Source: Azospirillum sp. OGB3 (GTDB lineage: Bacteria; Pseudomonadota; Alphaproteobacteria; Azospirillales; Azospirillaceae). Taken from it: a stretch of 64,000 bases of DNA. Positions within the stretch are counted from its first letter, which is position 1. Each line of letters begins with the position of its first letter. The position numbers and the translations under genes were made by a program. The notes under the pieces are model-generated. The model was not told where the DNA came from. It was given only the letters and a program-made list of their open reading frames with translations, and did not search any database. Below, in pieces: positions 9,390 to 17,838 of the stretch. Where the stretch lies: the NCBI RefSeq assembly GCF_014192915.1, contig NZ_JACHYN010000008.1, forward strand, positions 56,126 through 120,125, read 5' to 3'.

Positions 9390-9731
9390 ATGACGAGGAA
9401 TGGCGTTCCGGTTGCGTTGATCGCATTGTTGATCGGCGGCGGCACGGCGCAGGCCGAGGACGGCTACCCCACCTACGCCCGCGTCGATTACGTCCTCGGC
9501 TGCATGCTGTCCAACGGCCAGGGGCCGGACGTCGTGCGCAAATGCTCCTGCAGCATCGACGAGATCGCCGCGCATTTCCCCTACGACAGCTATGTGGCGG
9601 TGGAGACCGCGCGGGGCATGCAGGAGGCACCCGGCGAGCGCGCCGCTCTCATGCGCGATGTCGGGTGGATCAAGGACCTGCTGAACGAGTTCCGGCAAGC
9701 CCAGGTCGCCGCCGACCTGAAATGCTTCTGA
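9390..9731 (+). CDS. Small exported four-cysteine protein in the methylotrophy island
   Basis: 113 residues. Residues 1-22 form a signal peptide (hydrophobic V-A-L-I-A-L-L-I-G-G-G, likely cleavage after A-Q-A). The mature part has Cys38, Cys52, Cys54 and Cys112, probably two disulfides, and is otherwise helical and acidic. The ATG at 9390 fits the signal peptide; longer in-frame starts add only an unlikely leader. I cannot assign a family. Its place between pqqA and the SoxYZ-like carrier suggests a periplasmic role tied to quinoprotein metabolism, which is inference only. Confidence 0.7.
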   Translation: MTRNGVPVALIALLIGGGTAQAEDGYPTYARVDYVLGCMLSNGQGPDVVRKCSCSIDEIAAHFPYDSYVAVETARGMQEAPGERAALMRDVGWIKDLLNEFRQAQVAADLKCF

Positions 9732-9753
9732 GCGAACGTACCGCGCCGTCCCT

Positions 9754-10584
9754 TCACGAACCGGAATTGGCCCGGATCGGCCAGCTCTCCCGAAAAACCC
9801 GCCCGTTCGAATCCTCGGCGGTGACCTCCAGCGTTCCCTGCTCCTCAGGCACCAGGGAGAAGTGGATGCTGGGATCCTCGCTCAGCGAGATGTCCGACTG
9901 CACGTCGAGCACCGGCGCCCCGTTGTAGCGGATGGCGACGGTCTTCACGTAGTGGGCCGGGATGAAATAGTAGTTGAGCTGGTCGTACTGCATGCCGGTG
10001 TAGTTGGGGTGGCTGATCAGCAGCTGCGCGGTCAGAGGCTTTCCGGCGACGATGCCGTCGGGCAGGTTCAGCTTCATCTTGCCCATGCGGGCGACGGCGA
10101 GCTGGGCGTTCTTCAGCGCTGGCGCGGAGCATCCCCCGGACGCCTTGACGAATTGCGTGGTGCGCAGCAGCCGCCCGTCGCCGGTCTCCGCAACGGCGGT
10201 GATGTTGGTGTAGGCGTTCACCCGGACGCGCGTGTCGACCGCCTGCGGGCTGTCGCCGTGGGCAAAACGGAAGGTCGCGGCCATCGGCACCGGATTTTCA
10301 TCAACGATGAGATGGACCGCGGTCACCTTGACGCCATTGCCGGGTGCCGTCACGATCCGGATGGGCACGACCGCCGCGTCGTTGGCCCGTTTCGGGGCCT
10401 CCACCGTGAGGAGCGACCCGGCCTCCTCGACCGTGCGTCCCGAGAAATACATGTCGCGGAGCATGTCCCAGCGCTCGTCCTGCGGCGAGGCGGCCAGAGC
10501 ACCCGCACCGCTCAGGCACAGATGCGCCGCTCCCGCCAGCGCGGTGACCGACAGCGTTGAAATCGTCCGGTGTGGTGTGGTCAT
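9754..10584 (-). CDS. Quinoprotein dehydrogenase-associated SoxYZ-like carrier
   Basis: 276 residues with an N-terminal export signal (to about residue 32), then a SoxY-like half and a SoxZ-like half in one chain. The SoxY swinging-arm cysteine is visible as S-G-G-C152, but unlike true SoxY it is followed by a further domain instead of ending the protein. This fused form is known from gene neighbourhoods of PQQ-dependent alcohol dehydrogenases, where its substrate is not established. It is the last gene of a minus-strand unit, four bases after the SoxH-like metallohydrolase, with which it presumably works. Confidence 0.85.
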   Translation of the reverse strand: MTTPHRTISTLSVTALAGAAHLCLSGAGALAASPQDERWDMLRDMYFSGRTVEEAGSLLTVEAPKRANDAAVVPIRIVTAPGNGVKVTAVHLIVDENPVPMAATFRFAHGDSPQAVDTRVRVNAYTNITAVAETGDGRLLRTTQFVKASGGCSAPALKNAQLAVARMGKMKLNLPDGIVAGKPLTAQLLISHPNYTGMQYDQLNYYFIPAHYVKTVAIRYNGAPVLDVQSDISLSEDPSIHFSLVPEEQGTLEVTAEDSNGRVFRESWPIRANSGS

Positions 10585-10588
10585 GGCG

Positions 10589-11560
10589 TCATTCCCATTC
10601 CAGTTCGGCGAAGGTCGCCGTCACGTTGCGCGGGTTGTAGGAGTCGAACAGGCGCCAGCGCGGCGCCTCGTCGGCGGCGACCGTATCGACCGCCTGCTGG
10701 ATCGTGCCGTGGGCGGCTTGGACCTTGCGGACTCCCTCAACCACCCGGCTCAAGTAGCGGCGCAGGTCCGTCGCCGCGTCCGGCCAGGGGGCCGAGGGCG
10801 GGCCGTGCCCGGGAACCACGCGCGCCGCCGGCGTTGCGGCCAGAGCGTCGAGTGTGCGGAGCCAGCCGAGGACGGAGCCGTCGATGGCCGGCGCCCGTTC
10901 CATGAACAGCAGGTCCCCGGCCCACAGCGTCTTCGTCTGCCGGTCGAGCACCGTCAGGTCGTTGTCGGTGTGGGCCACCGGCCACGCGACGAGGTCGAGC
11001 ACGCGTCCGCCCAGATCCAGTTCCAGGCGGTCGGTGACGACGAGGGTCGGCGGGACGAGCCGGACCTCTGCGGCGGGGGCACCGACCGCGGAGTCGAAGG
11101 CCTGCCGGTAATGGTCCATGCGCGCAGCCAGTGCCGCCTGGAAACGGACATGCGCGACAAAGTCCGGCCGGTCGGACAGGAAGGCCGCGTTCCCCAGGGC
11201 ATGGTCCGGGTGCATGTGGGTGTTGACGACGTAGCGGATGGGCCGGTCGGTGTGGGCGCGGATCGCCTCGCGCAGGCGATGGCCGATGGTCGGGGAGCCG
11301 CCGCTGTCGATCACCGCGACGGCCCCGTCCCCAACGACGAACCCACAGTTGGCGATGTCGCCGCCGTTGGTCGCGTCGGTTTCCTCGTGGCGGCCGGCGT
11401 GGACGAACACGCCGGGGGCGACCTCGAACACGGGCAGGGGATCGGCCGTCGCCGGGGCCGCCGCCCCAAACAGCCAGACGGACAGCCAGGCGCCGGCCAG
11501 CGCCGCGCGCGGGGACGGCCGGAGGAACGTGGCCGCAGCAGCCATCGTCCGGTCCTGCAT
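10589..11560 (-). CDS. Quinoprotein relay system zinc metallohydrolase (SoxH-like)
   Basis: 323 residues of the metallo-beta-lactamase fold. The metal-binding signature H115-M-H117-P-D119-H120 is intact; later ligands include the H in A-H-T-D-N-D and the G-H-G near residue 253. An N-terminal hydrophobic segment (about 18-38, ending A-T-A-D) indicates export. SoxH-related hydrolases accompany SoxYZ-like carriers beside PQQ dehydrogenases and may act on a carrier-bound intermediate. It lies six bases after the MfnF-like gene, so methanofuran synthesis and the quinoprotein relay share a transcript. ATG 11545 is an alternative start. Confidence 0.85.
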   Translation of the reverse strand: MQDRTMAAAATFLRPSPRAALAGAWLSVWLFGAAAPATADPLPVFEVAPGVFVHAGRHEETDATNGGDIANCGFVVGDGAVAVIDSGGSPTIGHRLREAIRAHTDRPIRYVVNTHMHPDHALGNAAFLSDRPDFVAHVRFQAALAARMDHYRQAFDSAVGAPAAEVRLVPPTLVVTDRLELDLGGRVLDLVAWPVAHTDNDLTVLDRQTKTLWAGDLLFMERAPAIDGSVLGWLRTLDALAATPAARVVPGHGPPSAPWPDAATDLRRYLSRVVEGVRKVQAAHGTIQQAVDTVAADEAPRWRLFDSYNPRNVTATFAELEWE

Positions 11561-11566
11561 TTGTGT

Positions 11567-12664
11567 TCAATCGGACGAGTATGAAACCGCGCCGGCGGGC
11601 CCGGCAACCGGGCAAAGGTGTTTGTGCGGCGCACCGTCAAAGGCCAGCCAGCCGACGCTGACGGCGGGGGCGAACCATCCCGCGCGCTCCCGCAAGGCCG
11701 GCGCCACCGGCAAATGCGCTTCGAAGTCGCGGTAGGCCGATCCCCGGCGCTCGGCCAGACGCCGCACCAGGAAGCGGCCGACCCCGGCGCCGACGAGCGG
11801 CAGGTCGTCGCCCATCGGGTCGCGCGACAGCACTTGGTCGAGCGCGTCCTCGATCCGGCGGAGCTGGCGTTCCGCGAGATGGCCGGCGAGGCGGCGGGCC
11901 TTCGGGAGGCTGTCCGGTTCCAGGTCGTCGCCGACCATCCGCAGCAGACGCCGCGCGCTGGCGTTGATGCCGTGGTCGCGCCCGTCCGCCGTGGCGTGCT
12001 GGTCGGCGTCCGCCGGCAGCGTCCCGGTCAGGCGATGGACGTCGGCCATGGTCGCGAACAGCTCGGCCATCAGAGCGCGCCGGCCTCCACCATAGGGGAC
12101 GGCGCGGGCGACCGCCATGACTGGGGTGCGCACGACGCCCGTGTAGACCAACTCACCGCTGTCCAGCCGCTCCGCGTCGGAATAGCCGGCATGGCGCGGC
12201 CCGCCGCCGCTGAGCGGGACGATGTCGGTCGTCGTGCTTCCGACGTCCAGCAGGATTGCGTCCCCAGCCGCCGCGGTCAGCAGCGCCGTGGCGTACCAGT
12301 TGGCCGACGCCACCGCCGCCGCGCAATCCGTCACGGAATCGACCGGGACCAGCCCACGGGGACCGGCGAAAATGGTAAGCGTCGCGGCGGGCAGGGCGGA
12401 CCGCATGGCGGCGGCGATGCGGCGCACGCCGTCCGCGCGGTCGTCGAACAGGTCGGCCAGTTCCCCGGTCATCGTCGCGGCAACCCGCTGTGGTCGGCCC
12501 CAACGGGCGAGCACCGTCGCGACGGCCTGCTCCAAGCGGTCGAGGCCCAACCAGAGCGGGCAGGGCCATTGGTCGAGGTCGCGGAGCGTTCCCGTTTCGT
12601 CGAACAGGGCCGCCTTCAGATGCGCCCCGCCGACGTCCAGCCCGATCAATGCGCCTCCATCCAT
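11567..12664 (-). CDS. H4MPT-linked C1 transfer pathway protein, hydantoinase/oxoprolinase family (MfnF-like)
   Basis: 365 residues. It has an ASKHA-type nucleotide-binding start (I-G-L-D-V-G-G-A-H-L-K) and a second phosphate loop L-L-D-V-G-S-T-T-T-D-I near residue 160, typical of the hydantoinase/oxoprolinase-like family found only with methanopterin C1 pathways. The archaeal homologue MfnF joins the furan unit to the tyramine-glutamate unit in methanofuran biosynthesis, so this is probably the equivalent enzyme for bacterial methylofuran. It is 3 bases downstream of the ATP-grasp gene. The name is inferred from family knowledge. Confidence 0.82.
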   Translation of the reverse strand: MDGGALIGLDVGGAHLKAALFDETGTLRDLDQWPCPLWLGLDRLEQAVATVLARWGRPQRVAATMTGELADLFDDRADGVRRIAAAMRSALPAATLTIFAGPRGLVPVDSVTDCAAAVASANWYATALLTAAAGDAILLDVGSTTTDIVPLSGGGPRHAGYSDAERLDSGELVYTGVVRTPVMAVARAVPYGGGRRALMAELFATMADVHRLTGTLPADADQHATADGRDHGINASARRLLRMVGDDLEPDSLPKARRLAGHLAERQLRRIEDALDQVLSRDPMGDDLPLVGAGVGRFLVRRLAERRGSAYRDFEAHLPVAPALRERAGWFAPAVSVGWLAFDGAPHKHLCPVAGPAGAVSYSSD

Positions 12665-12667
12665 GGC

Positions 12668-13681
12668 TCATCCCTCCAGCGTCAGATGGATTGGTTCGAT
12701 GCGCCCCACCGGCGGCGGCGGAACCGGTGGGGCACGCGCCAGATCCAGCACCGTGGCGGCGATGTTCAGCCCGGTCGCGCGCCGCACCCCCACGAAGGAG
12801 GTGGTCAGGCGCGGGTTGACCTCGATGATCGTCGGCCCCTCCGGACCGATGATGATGTCGACGCCCACGCAGCCGAAGAGGCCGGGCAGCGCGGCCGCAA
12901 CGCCCTGCGCGAGATCGGCAAGGGCAGGGGTCAATGCCATCCCGCCGACAATCCCTCCGCCGTAGGAGAAGCGGCCGCCGGACAGCGAAACGGTCTGACG
13001 ATTGGCGGTCAGCGGCCACGCTCGTCCATCGCGGCAGAACATTGACAGGCTGGCCGGGGTGCCCGGTTGGAAGGGCTGCGCCACGAAACCGCTGCGGTCC
13101 GCCTCTCCCAGCCAGCCCCGCCACTCGGTGTGGTCGCGGATCAGCCGGGTGTCGACGCAGCCGGCCCCGTCGTCGGGCTTGACCACCCAGGGACCTTTTT
13201 CCGGTGGGCCGTCCGCAACGACGGCACCGACCCGCCAGACCGGGACGACGGGCATCCCGGCTTCCGACAGCACCGCCGCCGTCGCAGCCTTGCTGGACGC
13301 GACGGCCACCGCGTCGGCGCGGCTGTTGAACAGGGTGCGCCCGCTGGCCTCGACCATGCGGCTGAAGCGCTCCAGCGCGCCGTCCGTCTCGGGAGCGATC
13401 GGCCAGACGCCGTCGGCCTGCCGGGCGAGGTCCTCCCAAAGCGACCAGGACTCGCGCGGGTCGGTGATGGTTATGCTGCTCACGGGGGCCATGGGTGGCG
13501 GAAGGCGGGCGTCGCGGGTGACCGTCACCGCCACCCCCGGCACCTCCAGCAGGTCGGCCAGCAGGGCGTGGAGCATCAGGTCGCCTTCGCGGGCGAGGCT
13601 GGCGGGGATTGGATCGTCCGGTGGCATGCCGCCGCCGGTCACGAACTCAACAACCAGGATGCGCATGCGGTCCGCCACCAT
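12668..13681 (-). CDS. ATP-grasp ligase, probable tyrosine/tyramine-glutamate ligase of methylofuran synthesis (MfnD-like)
   Basis: 337 residues. It begins with R-I-L-V-V-E-F-V-T-G-G-G, typical of MfnD-type ATP-grasp proteins, has the substrate-lysine strand P-W-V-V-K-P-D-D-G-A-G (about 170), and ends the ATP-grasp core with I-I-E-V-N-P-R-L-T-T-S, the metal ligands. MfnD attaches glutamate to tyramine in archaea; bacterial methylofuran uses a related unit. First gene of the minus unit that continues to MfnF-like, SoxH-like and SoxYZ-like genes, and divergent from the HisA-like gene by only 19 bases. ATG 13666 (M-R-I-L-V-V) may be the true start. Confidence 0.8.
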   Translation of the reverse strand: MVADRMRILVVEFVTGGGMPPDDPIPASLAREGDLMLHALLADLLEVPGVAVTVTRDARLPPPMAPVSSITITDPRESWSLWEDLARQADGVWPIAPETDGALERFSRMVEASGRTLFNSRADAVAVASSKAATAAVLSEAGMPVVPVWRVGAVVADGPPEKGPWVVKPDDGAGCVDTRLIRDHTEWRGWLGEADRSGFVAQPFQPGTPASLSMFCRDGRAWPLTANRQTVSLSGGRFSYGGGIVGGMALTPALADLAQGVAAALPGLFGCVGVDIIIGPEGPTIIEVNPRLTTSFVGVRRATGLNIAATVLDLARAPPVPPPPVGRIEPIHLTLEG

Positions 13682-13700
13682 GCAGCCGAGGGAGGGCGAG

Positions 13701-14408
13701 ATGTTCCACGTCGTTCCGGTGATCGACCTCAGGGATGGCGGCGTGGTGCACGCCCGCCGCGGCGACCGCGGCCGCTACCCGCCCCTGCGCTCGGCGCTGT
13801 GCACCGGCAACGACCCGGTGGAGGTGGTCGGTGGCCTGCTCCGCCTGCATCCATTCCGCGTTGTCTATGCCGCCGACCTCGACGCCATCCAGGGCAGCGG
13901 CGACAACCGGCCGGCGCTGGCGCGGCTGAAGGCGGGCTTTCCGGACATTGAACTCTGGGTGGATGCCGGGTTCCGCACCGCCGATGCGGTGCGGGGCTTC
14001 GTCGCGTCGGGGCTCGGCGACGCGGTGCTTGGCAGCGAGAGCCTGGACGGGCTGGCGCCGCTGCTCGCGCTGAAGGCCGATCCGGCCTGGGAGCGGATGA
14101 TCCTCTCGCTCGATTTCCGCGATCGCTTCGTCGGACCGCCGGACCTGCCCGACCGCCCAGACCTGTGGCCGCGGCGGATCATCGCCATGACCCTCGCCCG
14201 CGTCGGCTCGGGCGAGGGGCCTGACTGGAACCGGCTTTCGGAGATCGGCCGGGCCAAGCCGCAGGCAAGCCTGTTCGCCGCCGGCGGGGTCCGCGACGGC
14301 AACGATCTGCGCGATCTCGCGGCGCGGGGCAGCGCCGGCGCCCTGGTGGCGACGGCGCTGCACGACGGCCGCATCGGCGGCGCGGAGTTGGAAGCCCTGT
14401 CCCGATAA
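13701..14408 (+). CDS. HisA/HisF-related TIM-barrel protein of the C1 cluster
   Basis: 235 residues of the HisA-like (beta-alpha)8 barrel: it starts V-V-P-V-I-D-L-R-D-G-G-V-V-H-A as in HisA, and has the late F-A-A-G-G-V-R-D-G-N-D-L phosphate-binding loop. Proteins of this kind recur in bacterial methanopterin clusters and are not the histidine enzyme. A step in building the ribosyl or furan part of a C1 cofactor is possible; the reaction is unknown to me. Good ribosome binding site (gagggagg) before ATG 13701. It lies alone on the plus strand, ending 5 bases from the convergent fae stop, so its own promoter must overlap the start of the divergent MfnD-like gene. Confidence 0.78.
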   Translation: MFHVVPVIDLRDGGVVHARRGDRGRYPPLRSALCTGNDPVEVVGGLLRLHPFRVVYAADLDAIQGSGDNRPALARLKAGFPDIELWVDAGFRTADAVRGFVASGLGDAVLGSESLDGLAPLLALKADPAWERMILSLDFRDRFVGPPDLPDRPDLWPRRIIAMTLARVGSGEGPDWNRLSEIGRAKPQASLFAAGGVRDGNDLRDLAARGSAGALVATALHDGRIGGAELEALSR

Positions 14409-14413
14409 GCCCA

Positions 14414-14941
14414 TCACGCGGCGAAGGGGTGCTTCACCTTGTCCTTCTGGTTCATCAGGTCCTGCGCGCTCGGGAAGCTGGCGACCGCGCGTTCGATCGC
14501 CTCCTTGGTGGCGCGGTAGTTGTAGTCCTGGATCTTGGCGTTGTCCTTGGCTTCCCAGTGGATGAAGACGCCGACGCAGATGAAGATGTTGTCGATCTCG
14601 TCCTGGGGGATGGTGCCTTCCGAGACGCAGTCGGCCACCGCCTTGGCGACGGCGTGCTGGGCGGGGCCGAACATCTGGACCGCCTGCTCCGCGCCCTTGA
14701 TGGTGACCTTGTTGAACAGGATCGTCGCCGGCTTGCACATCAGGTTGGGCGCCACGACAGCGAGAAGGGCGGTGAAGCCGTCCTTGTTGTTGGTCAGCGC
14801 GTTGCAGAAGGCCGTTTCCACGGCGCTGCCGCGCGGTCCCATGATCAGGTCGATGTGGGCGACCTCGTTCCCATCACCGACCAGCGACTCGCCGACGAGC
14901 ACGCGGTTGATCTTCGTGGATTGTCCTCCCCACATCGGCAT
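14414..14941 (-). CDS. fae: Formaldehyde-activating enzyme Fae
   Basis: 175 residues. It catalyses condensation of formaldehyde with tetrahydromethanopterin to methylene-H4MPT in the cytoplasm. The family core is unmistakable: [17 protein letters not shown] with the conserved histidine (His29 here), then [13 protein letters not shown]. The N-terminal M-P-M-W-G-G-Q-S adds a few residues relative to well-known Fae proteins. ATG 14941 is preceded by an AGGGAGAGAGG stretch; ATG 14935 is possible. It is the last gene of the minus unit coming from mtdB and mch, 11 bases after the CitG-like gene. Confidence 0.95.
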   Translation of the reverse strand: MPMWGGQSTKINRVLVGESLVGDGNEVAHIDLIMGPRGSAVETAFCNALTNNKDGFTALLAVVAPNLMCKPATILFNKVTIKGAEQAVQMFGPAQHAVAKAVADCVSEGTIPQDEIDNIFICVGVFIHWEAKDNAKIQDYNYRATKEAIERAVASFPSAQDLMNQKDKVKHPFAA

Positions 14942-14952
14942 GTCCTCTCTCC

Positions 14953-15897
14953 CTAGCGTTGCCGGCGTTCTTCGCGGAGCGCGCCGTTTTGAAGAACGTC
15001 CGTTATGACGGGCGGCTGCGGGGATTGCATGAGCCAGAACGCAAGGAGGCAACCCACGACAATATCCGCGGTCGTTCCCGGGTTGACGCCATTGTATTTG
15101 AGGTCCCGGTCCAGTTCCGCCAAGCGCGATCGCGTTAGCGTGAATGCACGGTCCGGGACAGAATTTTCCCTCAATTCCGAAGCCCGCGCGCGTAACCATT
15201 CAGCGCGCTCCCGCCCGTATTTTCGGATGACATGGCTGTCGGGCAGGGTGGCGAGGAATTCGACATAAATCATTTCCGTGGCCTGCTCGAAATCCGCCCC
15301 GGCGTCCAGCCATCGCCGCAGGCTCGGCACGCCGGTGTCGAAGATGTCTGCGAAGCCCGTCGCGTATTGCCGGGCGATGGTGTCGCGGTCCCGCGCCTCC
15401 CGCATGGCGTCGAGCAGGGTCACCTGCGCCGCGGCGTGCACGTCCGCCCCCTCGACGCGGCCCAGCCCGGCGGGTTCGGCCAGCGCGATGGCCTGAAAAG
15501 CCAGCTCCGCATCCGCCACCGTCAGGCCGGCAAGGACATGGCCCAGCCGGTCGCGCAGCGAACCGCCGCCGGTCGTCAGTGCGGCCTGGGCCAGCGGCGC
15601 GGCGAGCACCAGGATGCCGAGGTTGGTGTTGCACCCGACGGCGTCCCGCGTGGCGCGGACGGCGGCGTGCAGCCGCTCCCCGACGCCCAGCCCCGGCCGT
15701 GCGAGGATGGACGCGGTCGCCTCGGCGCTGGCGAGGAACTGGGCGACGGTCATGCGGTGCCCCTCGGCGTGGATGTGGACGTTACCGGGCTTCAGCGCGC
15801 GCAACTCCAGATGGCAGGCGGCGCGGTAGGCGCCGGCCACGCCGGAGGCCGGGTCGGGGGGGATCGGCGCCCAGTCGATCAAGCGCCCGCCGATCAT
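14953..15897 (-). CDS. Triphosphoribosyl-dephospho-CoA synthase-like (CitG-family) protein
   Basis: 314 residues with CitG-family motifs: [11 protein letters not shown] near the start, [14 protein letters not shown] (about 95), and the C-terminal [11 protein letters not shown]. CitG joins a ribose unit of ATP to dephospho-CoA for citrate lyase, but no citrate lyase genes are here. Homologues are regular members of bacterial methanopterin clusters, so a ribosyl/phosphoribosyl transfer in cofactor synthesis is the likely role (inference). Its ATG overlaps the stop of the upstream ATP-grasp gene by 4 bases (ATGA), indicating translational coupling. Confidence 0.8.
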   Translation of the reverse strand: MIGGRLIDWAPIPPDPASGVAGAYRAACHLELRALKPGNVHIHAEGHRMTVAQFLASAEATASILARPGLGVGERLHAAVRATRDAVGCNTNLGILVLAAPLAQAALTTGGGSLRDRLGHVLAGLTVADAELAFQAIALAEPAGLGRVEGADVHAAAQVTLLDAMREARDRDTIARQYATGFADIFDTGVPSLRRWLDAGADFEQATEMIYVEFLATLPDSHVIRKYGRERAEWLRARASELRENSVPDRAFTLTRSRLAELDRDLKYNGVNPGTTADIVVGCLLAFWLMQSPQPPVITDVLQNGALREERRQR

Positions 15898-16781
15898 GAG
15901 CCGACCCGCTTCACGAAGTCGGCGGCCAGCGCGCCGGCGATGTCCACCGCGCTGACCCGCTGCAACCCTTGCCACGCCGGCATGCTGTTGACCTCCAGCA
16001 CCAGCCAGCGCCCCGCCCGGTCCTGGATCAGATCGACACCGGCATAGCTCGCGCCGACCGCCGCCGCGGCGCGGACGGCGAGCGCGGCGGGTTCGTCGTC
16101 GGCGGGCGCGGCCTCGCACGCCGCGCCCTGATGGACGTTGGTGATCCAGCTCCGCCCGTGCCGGGTCATCGCGGCGACCGCCCGCCCGCCTGTCACGAAG
16201 ACGCGGCGGTCCCGCCACGCGCCTTCGGTCCGTGGCGGGATGAAGGGTTGGAGGTAGTAGACCCCGCCGAGCGCGTCCGCGTCGGGCAACGCCTCCGGAC
16301 CGTCCAACCGTTGCAGGCCGCGTCCCTGCGCGCCGAACAGCGGTTTCAACACATGGTCGGGCGCATGGCCCAAGACGTGTCGGGCCGGCTCGGCCTCCTG
16401 AACGGCGAGGGCCGGCGGGGTGGGCAGGCCGGCGCGGTCCAGCAGGAAGCTCGTCATGCTCTTGTCCACGCAGCGCTCGATGGCCCGCGCGTCGTTGCAG
16501 ACCGGCACCCCGAGGTCGCGCAGCGCGTGGAGCACGCCCAGGCGCAGCGTCACCTGCTCGAAGCTGCCCTGGCCGACCGCGCGGACGAAGACGCCCGCCG
16601 GCAGCGTATCCTCGAAGCCGGGGATCAGCAGGCCCGTCGCCGTGTGACCGACGGCGATCCCGCAGCGCCGCGGCGAAACGCAGCGGCAGGGGAGGCCGCG
16701 CGCCTCGATGGCCTGGACCAGCCGCGGCGTGTGCCAGTCGGGCCGCTCGGTGAGGATCAGGGCGGCGCGTTCATCGGACAT
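15894..16781 (-). CDS. RimK-type ATP-grasp ligase (MptN-like, probable C1-cofactor glutamyl ligase)
   Basis: 295 residues of the RimK alpha-L-glutamate ligase type: D-K-S-M-T-S-F-L-L near 106, the strand V-L-K-P-L-F-G-A-Q-G-R-G (about 144-155), R-R-V-F-V-T-G, and the metal-binding end L-V-L-E-V-N-S-M-P-A-W-Q-G. In archaea such ligases (MptN, CofF) add glutamate to methanopterin or F420. Here the partner is probably H4MPT or methylofuran. It overlaps mch by 11 bases upstream and the CitG-like gene by 4 bases downstream. Confidence 0.82.
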   Translation of the reverse strand: MSDERAALILTERPDWHTPRLVQAIEARGLPCRCVSPRRCGIAVGHTATGLLIPGFEDTLPAGVFVRAVGQGSFEQVTLRLGVLHALRDLGVPVCNDARAIERCVDKSMTSFLLDRAGLPTPPALAVQEAEPARHVLGHAPDHVLKPLFGAQGRGLQRLDGPEALPDADALGGVYYLQPFIPPRTEGAWRDRRVFVTGGRAVAAMTRHGRSWITNVHQGAACEAAPADDEPAALAVRAAAAVGASYAGVDLIQDRAGRWLVLEVNSMPAWQGLQRVSAVDIAGALAADFVKRVGS

Positions 16782-17760
16782 CGCGGAACGAGCGCTCCAC
16801 GAGGTGCGGCGCCAGGGTTCCGCCGTGGAAGCTGCGCCCGCTGTCCAGGGCGGTGACGGTCACGCGCGCCGGGCTGAACAGCATGGAATCGATGGCGTAG
16901 AAGTCCCCCTTCGCCGCCGCGAAGACCTCGGCGAAGGGGCGCCCGTGGTCCCGCGAGCAGGAGGAGGGCAGGCGGCGCGCCAGATCCTCCGCCGCGTCGT
17001 CCGGGCCGGTGACGTGCAGGTGGACCGTGCCGCCGTAGAGGATCGCGTCGTTGGTGCGGCCCATCGCGGTCAGGAACTTGCCGCCGGGTGGGGGAAGCGG
17101 CGCCATGCCGATGCCGTCGACGACGCGGTCGAGCGGAAAGCCGAGGGCGTGCAGCTTGTGCAGGGCGACCTCCAGCACGCGGGCGACCACTTGGGTGCTG
17201 CCGGCGAGGCTCTGCGTCGGTGTGAGGATCAGGGTCAGCCGGTCCGCGGCGATGCCGCAGGTGGCGGCGATGTGGGCGATCAGGTCGGCGGGCGGCACCG
17301 CCGTCGCCTCCATGACGAAGGCCGCCGCGTCGGCGCTGTCGCGGTAGGCCAGCTCGTCGAACAGCGCCTCCTGCCGGGCCAGCGCGCGGCCGGGACCGGA
17401 GCCCAGCGCGAAGAAGGCGCCCTTGCCGCTGCCGTGGCTGAGGCTCCAGCCGGCATACTGGCTGCCGAGGCAGGCGAGGACCGGCTGCGCGCTGTGGACG
17501 GTGACTCCGAACGGCCAGGACTGCGGGCCGGGTACCGGACCAAGCGTGACGTGGCCGAGGCCGCCCATGCACAGTTCGGCGATGCGCCGTCCGGCCTCCA
17601 GCCCGCCGGGATGGCCGATCCCGGCATCGACGACGCAGGCCCCGCCGACCTTCTGGACGCCGAGACGGAGCATCGGGGCATCGGCTATCAGCCGCTCGAC
17701 CAGCGGAGCCGACAGCGCGGCGAGGCTCGGGCGCGGATCGGGGTTGTTGGGCTTGGTCAT
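16771..17760 (-). CDS. mch: Methenyl-tetrahydromethanopterin cyclohydrolase
   Basis: 329 residues, the usual length. It interconverts methenyl-H4MPT and formyl-H4MPT in the cytoplasm. Family landmarks: G-G-A-C-V-V-D-A-G near 38, Q-P-V-L-A-C-L-G-S-Q-Y-A-G-W-S-L (about 92-107), S-G-P-G-R-A-L, and G-R-T-N-D-A-I-L-Y-G-G in the C-terminal half. It lies between the ATP-grasp gene (78-base gap holding a short repeat fragment) and the RimK-like gene, which it overlaps. It is the step between MtdB and FhcABCD. Confidence 0.95.
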   Translation of the reverse strand: MTKPNNPDPRPSLAALSAPLVERLIADAPMLRLGVQKVGGACVVDAGIGHPGGLEAGRRIAELCMGGLGHVTLGPVPGPQSWPFGVTVHSAQPVLACLGSQYAGWSLSHGSGKGAFFALGSGPGRALARQEALFDELAYRDSADAAAFVMEATAVPPADLIAHIAATCGIAADRLTLILTPTQSLAGSTQVVARVLEVALHKLHALGFPLDRVVDGIGMAPLPPPGGKFLTAMGRTNDAILYGGTVHLHVTGPDDAAEDLARRLPSSCSRDHGRPFAEVFAAAKGDFYAIDSMLFSPARVTVTALDSGRSFHGGTLAPHLVERSFRDVR

Positions 17761-17765
17761 GTTAG

Positions 17766-17789
17766 CCCTCCCCTCTGGGGAGAGGGGAG
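17766..17789. repeat. Short palindromic fragment of the intergenic repeat family
   Basis: CCCTCCCCTCT-GG-GGAGAGGGGAG resembles the end hairpin of the larger elements at 28.3, 47.4, 54.7 and 58.6 kb. Here only the terminal hairpin is present, in the 78-base gap between the COG2232-type ATP-grasp gene and mch, so it may be a degenerate copy or a simple attenuator. Confidence 0.5.
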
Positions 17790-17838
17790 ATCAAATGCGC
17801 GTGCTGCCGATTCACGTCGGACGGGCTTTCCATGGTCA

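Noticed and set aside
9800..9820. tRNA-like TTCGAATCC (T-loop) sequence, also near 5125
   Set aside because: Both lie inside coding genes (SoxYZ-like and RTX) and no cloverleaf or acceptor stem can be drawn around them.
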